Source: Sphingomonas sp. Mn802worker (GTDB taxonomy: Bacteria; Pseudomonadota; Alphaproteobacteria; Sphingomonadales; Sphingomonadaceae). From it: DNA of 64,000 bases. Numbering within the stretch: the first letter of the stretch is position 1; every line of letters begins with the position of its first letter. The translations under genes and the position numbers were made by a program. Of this stretch, positions 27,513-36,000 are shown one piece after another. The stretch lies in contig NZ_AORY01000021.1 of the NCBI RefSeq assembly GCF_000382485.1, positions 58,594-122,593 of the forward strand. Direction: 5' to 3'. Below the pieces are notes generated by a model that searched no databases, was not told the DNA's origin, and was given only the letters and a program-made list of their open reading frames with translations.

Positions 27513-29177
27513 ATGCGTCACCCAGCCCAGCATGATCCAGGCCGAAACACCGACAAACGCAGCTGGTCCATCCTGCTCTTGATCCTTGTCGCGGCGCTCG
27601 TGTTGCGGCTAGCCACGATCAATTTCGGGCTGCCCGCGCTCAACGATCCTGACGAGCTAATGTTTGAATTGGGCGCGATGCGCATGCTGCGTGGCGTAAC
27701 GCTCAATCCGGGTTGGTTCGGCCATCCGGCGACCACGACGATCTACGTTCTCGCGCTCGTCGACATAGGCGCGTTCGGTGCGGCCTGGCTGACCGGAGCG
27801 GCTACGTCGGTGAAGGCATTCGGCGCGCTCGTCTACGCCAATCCCGGCTGGATCATCCTGCCGGGGCGCGTCGCGATGGCGCTTTTCGCGCTCGGTACGA
27901 TTGTGCTCGTCTGGCGGCTTGCGCGTCGGTTCGCCGGGAATGTGGCGGGGCTTGTTGCCGCGGCGGTGCTGGCGGTGAGCCCGGTTCACGTCACCTATTC
28001 GCAGATCATCCGATCGGACATGATGGCGTGTTTCTTCATGCTCCTGTGTATCAACGCGGCAGCCACGATCGCGCAGGACGGTAAGCCCGCCACCTATCGA
28101 TGGGCCGCCTTATGGTGGGGTCTCGCGATCGCGACCAAATGGCCGTTCGCGCTGTCGGGTCTGGCGATTGCTGGCGCGACGTTCGTCGTGATTCGTAGCG
28201 GACGAGTGACGGCGACGCGCGGGCTGATGCTGGCAGCCGGGGCCACCGGCATGGCGCTGATCGTGTTGGTGGTCGCCTCGCCGTTTCTGGTGCTCGATCA
28301 CGCAACCGTGCTGCGCAACCTGCGCGGGGAGAGCCAGCTTCACCATCTCGGTGCAACGAGTGGAGGCCCCTGGTGGAACCTGCGCTGGTACGCCACCGGG
28401 CCGATCCTGACCGGCTTGGGATGGGGAGGGGTGCTGCTCAGTCTATGTGGTGCCGCGCGGTTGCCGCGCCATCGCGTAGCTGCCTCGGTCATCGTGCCGG
28501 TGGCGATCAGCTTCGTGCTGATCTTGTCGACGCAGCACCTCGTTTGGGAACGCTGGGCACTGCCGCTGCTGCCGCTCGCTGCTATCCTGGCCGGAATAGC
28601 GGTAGCGGATTTGGTGCGAGCATCGCAGCGTTGGAGATCGCCAGCGATCCTGCCCGTGCTTACCGTAGCGTTTCTCGCGCTAGTGATTGTGCCATCGGTG
28701 ATGCGCGTCCGTGCGGACAACCGTGCGCGGCGCACTGACACGCGCCAGCTCGCCGCGGCCTGGGCGCATACGCACGTTGCACCGGGAAGCACGGTTCTGG
28801 TCGAGCATTTCGCCTTCGACATGCTGGCGGAGCCGTGGCGCTTCCTGTTTCCCTTAGGCGATGCAGGGTGCGTCGACGCGCGGGCTTTTCTTCAAGGCAA
28901 GGTTCCGTATGCTGTGATCGAGCGCGCACGCGGGGCACGCTCGAACGTCGATTATGGTACTGTCGCACCATCGCGGCGCGCGACGTGTCACACCGATGTG
29001 GCGATCCTGACGCAAGCGGACCGTTATCGGCGCGAGCGCGCTCGTTTTCCGGCCGAGCATGACGCTTATCGCACGTTGATGGAGCAGGGCCGGGTAGCGG
29101 CGGTATTCAAACCACAGCCAGGGGAGATCGGTGGGCCGGTTGTTATCGTCATCTTTTCGAGGAACACAAAATCCTGA
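27513..29177 (+). CDS. GT39/PMT-like membrane glycosyltransferase
   Basis: About 554 aa with 11 or so membrane segments. The first luminal/periplasmic loop has NDPDELMFELGAMRML, the acidic Asp/Glu pair typical of GT-C transferases (ArnT/PMT class), then GHPATTTIYVLALVD and SPVHVTYSQIIRSDMMACF, all characteristic of the family. A soluble C-terminal part follows (VAPGSTVLVEHFAFDML). The start is uncertain: ATG 27513 is used, with GTG 27474 possible; neither has a strong ribosome site. It likely transfers a polyprenyl-linked sugar as part of the same surface-polysaccharide locus. Confidence 0.82.
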   Translation: MRHPAQHDPGRNTDKRSWSILLLILVAALVLRLATINFGLPALNDPDELMFELGAMRMLRGVTLNPGWFGHPATTTIYVLALVDIGAFGAAWLTGAATSVKAFGALVYANPGWIILPGRVAMALFALGTIVLVWRLARRFAGNVAGLVAAAVLAVSPVHVTYSQIIRSDMMACFFMLLCINAAATIAQDGKPATYRWAALWWGLAIATKWPFALSGLAIAGATFVVIRSGRVTATRGLMLAAGATGMALIVLVVASPFLVLDHATVLRNLRGESQLHHLGATSGGPWWNLRWYATGPILTGLGWGGVLLSLCGAARLPRHRVAASVIVPVAISFVLILSTQHLVWERWALPLLPLAAILAGIAVADLVRASQRWRSPAILPVLTVAFLALVIVPSVMRVRADNRARRTDTRQLAAAWAHTHVAPGSTVLVEHFAFDMLAEPWRFLFPLGDAGCVDARAFLQGKVPYAVIERARGARSNVDYGTVAPSRRATCHTDVAILTQADRYRRERARFPAEHDAYRTLMEQGRVAAVFKPQPGEIGGPVVIVIFSRNTKS

Positions 29178-29218
29178 AGTAGCCGCGTGCAATCGTATGG
29201 CGTTGCGCCACGCCATAA

Positions 29219-29671
29219 TCAGGCGAACAGGTCGCCCATCGCGCGGGTGCGGAATGCGTTGAGCCAGCGGCGTCGACGATGTTCACCGGCATCGTGGCGC
29301 ATGTGGCAGCGCTGGCACAATGCCGCGAGGTTGCGCGCGCGATTGTCGCCCGGATCGTGGTTCAGGTGCGCGCTGGCGAGGACCACCCGGGTGACCCCCA
29401 GCATTGCCGGCGCGCCGATGCCGGCGAATCCCGGTTGTGCCAGCGCCAGCTCGGCTGGACTGCCGAGCGCACGCACCGCCCGACCGCGCCCATCACGCCA
29501 GCGCGAGGCCTCCTCGTCCCACCACATGCCGTTGCCGAGATGCAGCACGTCGCGCCCATGCGGACGCCGGCAATGCTCGCACCGCCCTTTCGCACGCGTG
29601 AAGCGGATGAACGCGGACAGCTCGCGCCAGTCGATTGGGTACAGCCAGCGGTGTTCGCGCGCGATCGGCAT
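29219..29671 (-). CDS. HNH endonuclease-family protein
   Basis: A 150-aa protein. N-terminal IAREHRWLYPIDWRELSAFI and CEHCRRPHG (zinc Cys pair), then SAHLNHDPGDNRARNLAALC, QRCHMRHD (HNH core with second Cys pair) and the C-terminal tail NAFRTRAMGDLFA. Such small stand-alone HNH proteins are common in alphaproteobacterial chromosomes and phages; the target is unknown. ATG 29669-29671 chosen. The last ~112 bases have a decayed duplicate at 6291-6397 in the same orientation, so this gene's 3' end is one boundary of the intervening polysaccharide region. Confidence 0.85.
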   Translation of the reverse strand: MPIAREHRWLYPIDWRELSAFIRFTRAKGRCEHCRRPHGRDVLHLGNGMWWDEEASRWRDGRGRAVRALGSPAELALAQPGFAGIGAPAMLGVTRVVLASAHLNHDPGDNRARNLAALCQRCHMRHDAGEHRRRRWLNAFRTRAMGDLFA

Positions 29672-29880
29672 GACGATTCTATGAGTCGGTGCCACACGGA
29701 ACGAAAGCGGAAAACGGACTGATTCATATCATCAATCAGTGAGCTAAGATGTCGATCACTCCGCTAGATGGTTCGACGGGGATGAAGCTGTTTGTGCATC
29801 GACACGTGTAACCATGATGAGCTGCTGGTCGGCTAAGTAGGTAAATTCCGCGTGACGCAAGGGTTGCGGTAAAGGCAGCT

Positions 29881-30042
29881 ATGAGCGCAATGCATCCAGG
29901 CAAGCTAGGTAGACAGGCACGTTCCGTAGAGGCGGCAGCGACGGGTGTGCGCCGTCAGCTTCGCCTCCGAAATATCCTGCTCGCGATTGTTACATTCGAG
30001 GTGCTCGCGCTTTTCAGCGTACAACTTTGCACTGCTTCATAA
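29881..30042 (+). CDS. Small single-pass membrane protein, 53 aa
   Basis: ATG 29881 with AAAGG about 5 bases upstream; TAA at 30040-30042. A basic N-terminal half (MHPGKLGRQARSV...VRRQLRLR) is followed by one hydrophobic helix (NILLAIVTFEVLALFSVQLC) and a three-residue tail. A positive-inside tail anchor is expected. No family recognised. Confidence 0.5.
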   Translation: MSAMHPGKLGRQARSVEAAATGVRRQLRLRNILLAIVTFEVLALFSVQLCTAS

Positions 30043-30307
30043 GCGAGCGATTCACCGGCCAACGGATGCGCAAAGCTGCTGCGTTGCCGGTAGCCATCGT
30101 ACTCTTTTGCATGACGAGCAACAGCGGCTTGTGTCCCTAACGTCCTTCTGCAACCATCAGAAAGCGGTTCGGTAAATCCCGGCCGTGGGGCGTAGGAACC
30201 TCAAGGATCACGTGGTCCGGTCGAGCTATTCGGCCGGGCGGCTGTCACGCATGTCCAAGGCCTGGCCCAAAGGTGGCAGCGCCTTGTCCACGTGCAGGGT
30301 TCCTAAC
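30043..30307. other. Gene-poor spacer
   Basis: Together with the hairpin and leader that follow, about 310 bases separate two small genes. I see no convincing coding frame, RNA gene or phage feature here; base composition is more even than in the coding regions. Confidence 0.3.
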
Positions 30308-30327
30308 GCCCGGCTCTCTAGCCGGGC
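30308..30327 (+). promoter_or_regulatory. Leader hairpin upstream of the 124-aa gene
   Basis: GCCCGGC-TCTCTA-GCCGGGC forms a 7-bp GC stem with a 6-base loop, 28 bases before the ATG at 30356 and just upstream of its strong GAGGAGG ribosome site. It could be a terminator of upstream transcription without T-run, or a translational control element. Confidence 0.35.
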
Positions 30328-30355
30328 CTGCCTCCATTTCGAATGAGGAGGCATC

Positions 30356-30730
30356 ATGACAGGCGATCTGGAATATAGGATCCGGGAATTGCTGCGCGAT
30401 CTGTGTGAATGCCGGCAGCACGTACCGCGCTCAACCGAACTCGAGAATTCGTTAGTCTTGGCCATGACAGGGTTCGCTCTGAACCGGCCGTCCAGCATGG
30501 CCCGGTGTCAGGACGCACATGTCGATTTTCTGATCGAGGAAACCGAGCAGTTCATGTCATTGGTGAGTACGATAACGCTGGAAACCCATGACGGCTTTTC
30601 GGGCCCGCAGCGATCGTCGTTCAGGAAGATCGTCGTCGATTTAAGACGGGATCTAGAGCGGTTCACCAGCGATGCCCTCCTCATAATTGGGGACAAGCAG
30701 GAGATACGTCGACGTATTCAGGCCGGCTAA
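30356..30730 (+). CDS. Hypothetical protein, 124 aa
   Basis: A strong start: GAGGAGG seven bases before ATG. The soluble, mostly helical product has YRIRELLRDLCECRQHVP at the N-terminus and FRKIVVDLRRDLERFTSDAL near the end; no transmembrane segment. No family recognised. It immediately precedes a set of 11-bp repeats and an oriT-like sequence, so it may be part of a plasmid-derived segment, although nothing in the protein itself shows this. Confidence 0.6.
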   Translation: MTGDLEYRIRELLRDLCECRQHVPRSTELENSLVLAMTGFALNRPSSMARCQDAHVDFLIEETEQFMSLVSTITLETHDGFSGPQRSSFRKIVVDLRRDLERFTSDALLIIGDKQEIRRRIQAG

Positions 30731-30769
30731 GACGACCACGATCAGACATCGTAGGCCAGATCGGCATTT

Positions 30770-30868
30770 TGCCTCCCTTGTGCGTCCGATCTGCGTCCCT
30801 TTTGCATCCCGAGTGCCGCCTCGGTGCATCCTTTCTGCCTCCTTTTTGCGTCCGATCTGCATCCGTGC
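30770..30868. repeat. Nine phased 11-bp repeats, stbDR/iteron-like
   Basis: TGC(G/A/C)TCC recurs at exactly 11-bp steps at 30770, 30781, 30792, 30803, (30814, degenerate TGCCGCC), 30825, 30836, 30847 and 30858. Most units are preceded by T or C, giving (T/C)TGCNTCC plus 2-3 variable bases. The 11-bp period places each copy on the same DNA face. It closely resembles R388 stbDRs (9-bp TTGCATCAT-type motifs with 2-bp spacers, bound by StbA) and, in spacing, the 11-bp ParR sites of R1. The period is not a multiple of three, so the repeat is unlikely to be driven by protein coding. Confidence 0.75.
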
Positions 30869-30970
30869 GTCAGTTTACCTGCTGAGCTGCGCTCATCAGG
30901 ATAGTTCGGACCCCCCTTAAAACTCGGTCAGCCCGTTTTCGGTCTGTCAGAGCTTCATTCCCAGCCCTTA

Positions 30971-31014
30971 AAATCGTGATTTTGGGTCGTACACCATACG
31001 CACCTTCCGGTGCT
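30971..31014 (-). other. Origin of transfer (oriT) core, MOBF/R388-like
   Basis: On the minus strand the hairpin GCACC-GGAA-GGTGC (31014-31001) is directly followed by GTATGGTGTACGACCC. From memory, the R388 oriT has GCACC-GAAA-GGTGC followed by GTATTGTCT/ATAGCCC. The spacing from hairpin to nic (9 bases) is identical, which predicts a nick between 30992 and 30991. A further inverted repeat AAAATC-GT-GATTTT lies at 30971-30984. The leading side faces the 11-bp repeats and the lagging side faces the TrwA-like gene, as in R388. No relaxase gene is visible in the window. Confidence 0.65.
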
Positions 31015-31110
31015 GCTAAGACACTGAAGTGCTTAAACTTTCTACATTTCACGATTTCAAGAATGGACCCTGTTGGGACCCTATCTTTTCAGAACTACCT
31101 GTAATCGTGA
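30973..31110. promoter_or_regulatory. Three AATCGTGA boxes around oriT and accessory-gene promoter
   Basis: The 8-mer AATCGTGA occurs at 30973-30980 (+), 31050-31057 (-) and 31103-31110 (+), all in the 185 bases before the ribbon-helix-helix gene. The last copy lies just before an A+T-rich TATCCTAATATAGG stretch that could be its -10 region. They are candidate binding sites for that protein (autoregulation and relaxosome assembly). Confidence 0.45.
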
Positions 31111-31155
31111 AGTATTCTATCCTAATATAGGGGCCGTGCTGTAGTAGGAAGTGCA

Positions 31156-31536
31156 ATGGCTCTGTCAGACTCGATCAAGGTCCGTTTAAGAGAAGGCCAA
31201 GCGCTGGTTTACGCTGCCGAGGCGGAGGGCAGGAGCGTCGGCGTGGCGACCGTTATTCGCGAGCGTTTGGAGCGTGCTGACAAGGCGGCTGAGGAGCTCG
31301 CCAGCATCCGTGCTTCGTTGATCGAGCTGGGAGACGACGTTGACAGATTAAGTCGCCTCGTGGCCGATCGACCGGTTGAGACGCCTGGCAGGGGGCAGGG
31401 TGACGATCAGCCCAGCGCCGTGCAGCTTGAAATGCTGCTGTTGTTGCGCGGCTTGGTGTCTCCGCAAACCCTGCGGATGGTGACTGCGGAAGTTGAGCGA
31501 CAAGGCTTGGTCCCTTGGGGACGTAGCGTGCGCTGA
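31156..31536 (+). CDS. Ribbon-helix-helix relaxosome accessory protein (TrwA-like)
   Basis: A 126-aa protein. The N-terminal MALSDSIKVRLREGQ (beta-strand) plus a VGVATVIRERLERADKAAEE helix pair fits a ribbon-helix-helix DNA-binding domain, followed by a coiled-coil stretch (ELASIRASLIELGDDVDRLS), a flexible Gly/Gln linker and a C-terminal helical region. Length and start resemble TrwA, the tetrameric oriT-binding protein of R388 (about 121 aa). Position relative to the oriT-like core also matches. AGGAA precedes the ATG. The coupling protein and relaxase genes expected next (trwB, trwC) are absent; a DUF2252 gene follows instead. Confidence 0.65.
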   Translation: MALSDSIKVRLREGQALVYAAEAEGRSVGVATVIRERLERADKAAEELASIRASLIELGDDVDRLSRLVADRPVETPGRGQGDDQPSAVQLEMLLLLRGLVSPQTLRMVTAEVERQGLVPWGRSVR

Positions 31537-31713
31537 TCGCCTCACCGCTGGTTGGTCGAGCCGTAACGATAAGAGTCCTGCGATCGATAGGCGGGATCGA
31601 TCACAATCTCAGCCGTTCCCACCACCGATCCGCTAGACCGCTTCAGGCCATTCCGAAACAAACTGATACAAGCCGGTCTGGCGCGCGTTGATGCACCTTA
31701 AGAGGTGACATTG

Positions 31714-32907
31714 ATGCCCATGCCGAGCCGTTCTGACCGACACATCATTCTCGAACACAATCGTACCCGCAAAATGGCTCGCTCCGCCCACGCTTACGTG
31801 CGCGGCAATACGGTGAAGTTCTACGAATGGCTGGATGCGTCACCGGTCGCGGCGCGGGTGCCCGAGGGTCCTGCGATCTGGATCTGCGGCGACGCGCATC
31901 TCGGCAATCTCGGGCCGCTCGCGGCGGGTGACGGGCGCGTCGAGATCCAGATCCGCGACCTTGACCAGGCGGTGATCGGCAACCCCGCGCACGACCTGAT
32001 CCGTCTTGGGCTCTCGCTCGCGACCGCAGCGCGCGGGTCCGATCTGCCGGGCGTCACGACCGCGCGGATGATCGAGGAGATGGTGGAGGGCTATGCCGCT
32101 GCTATCGCCGATCCGGTCAGCGGTGACGCCGGCGTCGAGCCCGAGGTGGTGCGCAGCGTCAAGCGCACCGCGGTCAAGCGGCGCTGGAAGCATTTGGCGA
32201 AGGAGCGGCTGGAGGCGGTCGACCCCAAGCTGCCGCTCGGCAAAAAATTCTGGGCGCTCGCGACCGACGAGCGCGACGCGCTCGAGCACGTGTTCGCAGA
32301 GCCCGCCGTGTGCGACCTGATCCTGTCGCTCGACCCGAAGAACAAGCGTCGCCGTGTCCGCTTCGTCGATGCGGCATATTGGATGAAGGGGTGCAGCTCG
32401 CTCGGGTTGCTGCGCTATGCGGTGATCGTCGCGCTCGACCATACCAGGCGCCGCTCCAATTATGCGCTGGTCGACCTGAAGGAAGCGGTCGAGCCGATCG
32501 CGCCGAGCAGTGATCGCACGGCAATGCCGGCCGACAATGCCGAGCGGGTGACGGCTGCTGCGCGCGCGATGTCGCCGCATCTGGGTGCGCGGATGCTGCC
32601 GGTGCGGATGCAGGGCCGCTCGCTGTTCATCCGCGAACTGGCGCCGCAAGATCTGAAGCTGGAGGTCGACCAGTTCAGCCACCGCGAGGCGATCAAGGCG
32701 GCGCGCTATCTCGCCTTCGTGATCGGCAAGGCGCACGGCCGTCAGCTGGACGAGACCGCGCGTGCGGAGTGGTTGGGCGTGCTGGAGGCCGATCGGCGCG
32801 GGCAGATCGATGCACCGTCGTGGTTGTGGGAAAGCGTGGTGTCGCTCGCCGGCGCGCATGAGGCCGGCTACCTCGAACATTGCCGCCGCTACGCGCTTGC
32901 CGCTTGA
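31714..32907 (+). CDS. DUF2252 family protein
   Basis: A 397-aa protein of a conserved but poorly characterised family with a kinase-like (aminoglycoside-phosphotransferase-like) look. Visible family signatures: the N-terminal KMARSAHAYVRGNTVKFYEW, IWICGDAHLGNLG, IQIRDLDQAVIGNPAHDLIR, and the C-terminal RELAPQDLKLEVD. The start is ATG 31714 (AGAGGTGA about 6 bases upstream) rather than the GTG nine bases earlier. Single gene between the plasmid-like segment and the autotransporter; no operon partner. Confidence 0.88.
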   Translation: MPMPSRSDRHIILEHNRTRKMARSAHAYVRGNTVKFYEWLDASPVAARVPEGPAIWICGDAHLGNLGPLAAGDGRVEIQIRDLDQAVIGNPAHDLIRLGLSLATAARGSDLPGVTTARMIEEMVEGYAAAIADPVSGDAGVEPEVVRSVKRTAVKRRWKHLAKERLEAVDPKLPLGKKFWALATDERDALEHVFAEPAVCDLILSLDPKNKRRRVRFVDAAYWMKGCSSLGLLRYAVIVALDHTRRRSNYALVDLKEAVEPIAPSSDRTAMPADNAERVTAAARAMSPHLGARMLPVRMQGRSLFIRELAPQDLKLEVDQFSHREAIKAARYLAFVIGKAHGRQLDETARAEWLGVLEADRRGQIDAPSWLWESVVSLAGAHEAGYLEHCRRYALAA

Positions 32908-33043
32908 GGAGCCGGGTGAGTGGCGTCGCTCCCTAGATGATCCGAACGTGTAAGAAATGTTACATACGGATGACGTAAGCTTCATTGACCTAATTGGTCA
33001 CTCCGTTAGACATACCCGCAAATAGATAAAATCCGGGGGTCAT

Positions 33044-36000
33044 ATGGTTGGTGTGTCGATGCGAGCGGGTGCGATTTCTTCGCGGTCGCCCAAGCGGGTT
33101 CGCAAGCTGCTGCTTTCCACCGCGGTCACCAGCCTTGCCGCCGGATTGCTTGCCCCCGGTGTTGCGCACGCGGCCGACGAGTGCGGGCGCACGCAGCAGG
33201 GCAATGTCACCTGCACCCCGACCGGTAACCCGTTCCCGAACGGTATCGAATATACCACGCCGGCGGCCGACCCGACGCGCGATCCGGGGCTCGATCCGAC
33301 TGCGCCGGTCTATGACCTGACCGTCAATCTCGATTCCGGTGTGGCGATCCGGCGCGCCAATGGCGCGGGCGTCGCGCTGACCGGGTTCAACGACGGCAGT
33401 GTCACGCTCAACTCGGCGGCTGGCACCAGCATCGGCGTGACCGGGACGGGGTCGACCGGCGTGCTTGCCAGCACCAATCTGGGCGATATCACGATCAACA
33501 CGCAGAGCCTGACCGCGACCGGCCGGGCAAGCGGTGGCATCAACGCCAATTCCTACGCCGGCGACATCACGATCAACGCGGGCAGCATCGCGGTGACGGG
33601 GAACGGCACGCTGGGGATCAGCGCCAATTCCTACGCTGGCGACGTGACGATCAACGCCGGGACGGTCGACGCGACCGGTTTCTACACCGGTGGCATCAAC
33701 GCTTATGTCGGGCAGGGGGCGCTGAACGTCGCGGTCGACCGCGTGACGACGAGTGGGGGCAGCTTCTACAATTATGGCTCCAACGCGCTCGACCTGACCG
33801 CAGTGGGTGGCACGATCGCCGTTGATGCGGGCGAGGTATCGACCGCGGCCGATTACTCGACCGGTCTGCGCGCGGTGTCGTTCGGCACCACGGGCGCGGT
33901 CAACGCGACGGTTGATACGATCGCGACCAGCGGCTTTGCCTCGTTCGGCGCGCAGGTGCAGGGCGGGACCGCGGCGCTCAACGTCGGCACCATCGCGACC
34001 ACCGGCGATTACGGCTACGGCGCGATCATGTTCGGCACCGGTGCGGGCGGCGCGACGCTCAACGCAGGCACGATCACCACCACCGGGCAGGATGCGACGG
34101 CTGCGCTGGTTCGTGCCTACGGCGACGGATCGGCGAGCGTCACCGCCGGCACAATCGCGACGAGCGGCGACAATGCGAGGGGCATCTCTATCGGCGCGTT
34201 CGGCACCGGCAACGTGACCGTCGACGCGGGCACGATCACGACGACGGGCGCGGGCTCGGACGGTGTGTTCGCGACCAGCAACACCGGCAATGTCGGCATC
34301 ACGGTCGGCGACGTGTCGACCGGGGGCGACAATGCCTTCGGCGTCATCGGTGTGTCGAACGGAAGCGGGAATGTGGCGATCGCGTCGACCGGCACGGTGA
34401 CGACGACGGGCGATTATGCGACCGGTGTCTACGCGCTCGCGAACGCAGGCAACGCGAGCGTCACCGTCAACAACGTGTCGACCGACGGCTTCCTGTCGAA
34501 CGCGGTCGTTGCGGTCGGCAGCTCGGCCGACGTGACCGTCAACGGCACGGTCAGCACCAACGACTTTGGCTCCACCGCGGTGCGCGCGCTGGCGTATGAT
34601 GGCGCTGCCACGATCGTGAACAACGGCGCGATCAACACCGCGACCGGGGGCGGCAACGGGATCGTCGCCTATGGCAGCAACGGCGTGACGATCAGCGGGT
34701 CGGGCACGATCGCGACCAATGGCCCTTCGGCGAGCGGCATCCTGGCCTATGCCAATGAAGGCGCGATCAACGTGTCGGCCAATTCGGTCACGACGGTGGG
34801 CAATTACTCGCGCGGGGTTGCCGCGCAGGGCTCGGGCGACGTCACGCTCAACCTCGGCAACGTCACTACGAACGGCCAGGTCGCGAGCGCGATCGAGGTG
34901 GCGACGTTCCAGAACGGCACCGGCCCGCTTCCCGCCGACCTGAACGTGACGGTCGGCTCAGTCTTGGTGAACGGCGACTATTCGGTCGGCATCAACGCCT
35001 TCTCGAGCAACGACGGCGTGCTGAACATCAACGCCGGCAGTGTCGTCAACAACGGCACGAACGGTATCGGCATCCTGTCCGCCAGCTACACCGCCGATAC
35101 TACGATCAACGTCGGTTCGGTCAGCACCACCGGCACCGGCGACGCGTACACCAGCCCGACCGCGATCAGCGTGTCGAGCAACACCGGCAACATCGCGGTC
35201 AACGCGACCGGCCTCGTCTCGACGCAGGGTCTGGGCGGCGTCGGTGTGCTCGCGGTGACGGGCGGCGATGTGGCGATCAACGTCAACAACGTGTCGACGC
35301 AGGGCGACAACGCGCCCGCGGTCGCGGCGCTGGGCAGCAACGTCAGCGTCACCGCTACGGGTAATGTCTCGACGGCCGGGTTCGCCTCGCCCGGCATCTA
35401 CGCCTTCGGGCTGAACGGCAGTGCCGCGGTCGCCAACAACGGAACGGTCACTACGGCGGGCGCGAACAGCGGCGGGATCGTCGCGGTCGGCTACGGCGAC
35501 GTGAGCGTGTCGGGCAGCGGTTCGGTCAAGTCGACCGGGGTCGGTGTCGATGCCTATAGCTACACCGGCAACGTGTCGGTCGGGCAGGCGGCGATCGTGA
35601 CGACGGGCAATGGATCGGACGGCATCCGGGCCGAGACGCTGAACGGGCTTGGCACCGCGGGCAATATCACGATCAACACTGGTACGATCACGACCAGCGG
35701 GAACGCGGCAGACGGGATCGACGCGCGAGCGCTGGGCGGCGGGACGATCAACATCGCGCACGGCGCGATCAGCACGAACGGCGCGGGCTCGTTCGGCGTT
35801 TCGGCGCTGGGCCTCGACGACATTTCGGTCAGCGGCGGGTCGATCACGACGACCGGCGAGAACGCTGCGGGCGTCTACGCGGTCAGCTTCTTCGGCAATG
35901 CGTCGGTCAGCAACACCGGCACGATCACGACCGCGGGCGAATATTCGCCCGGCGCGCTGGCGGCGTCCTATGGCGGCAACGCGACCGTCAACGTGAATGC

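Noticed and set aside
30770..30868. CRISPR array
   Set aside because: The repeat step is only 11 bp with 2-4 variable bases, far too short for repeat-spacer structure, and no cas genes are present.
30870..31052. 60-aa minus-strand ORF across the oriT-like region
   Set aside because: No ribosome site or family; covers palindromes and repeats better explained as DNA sites.
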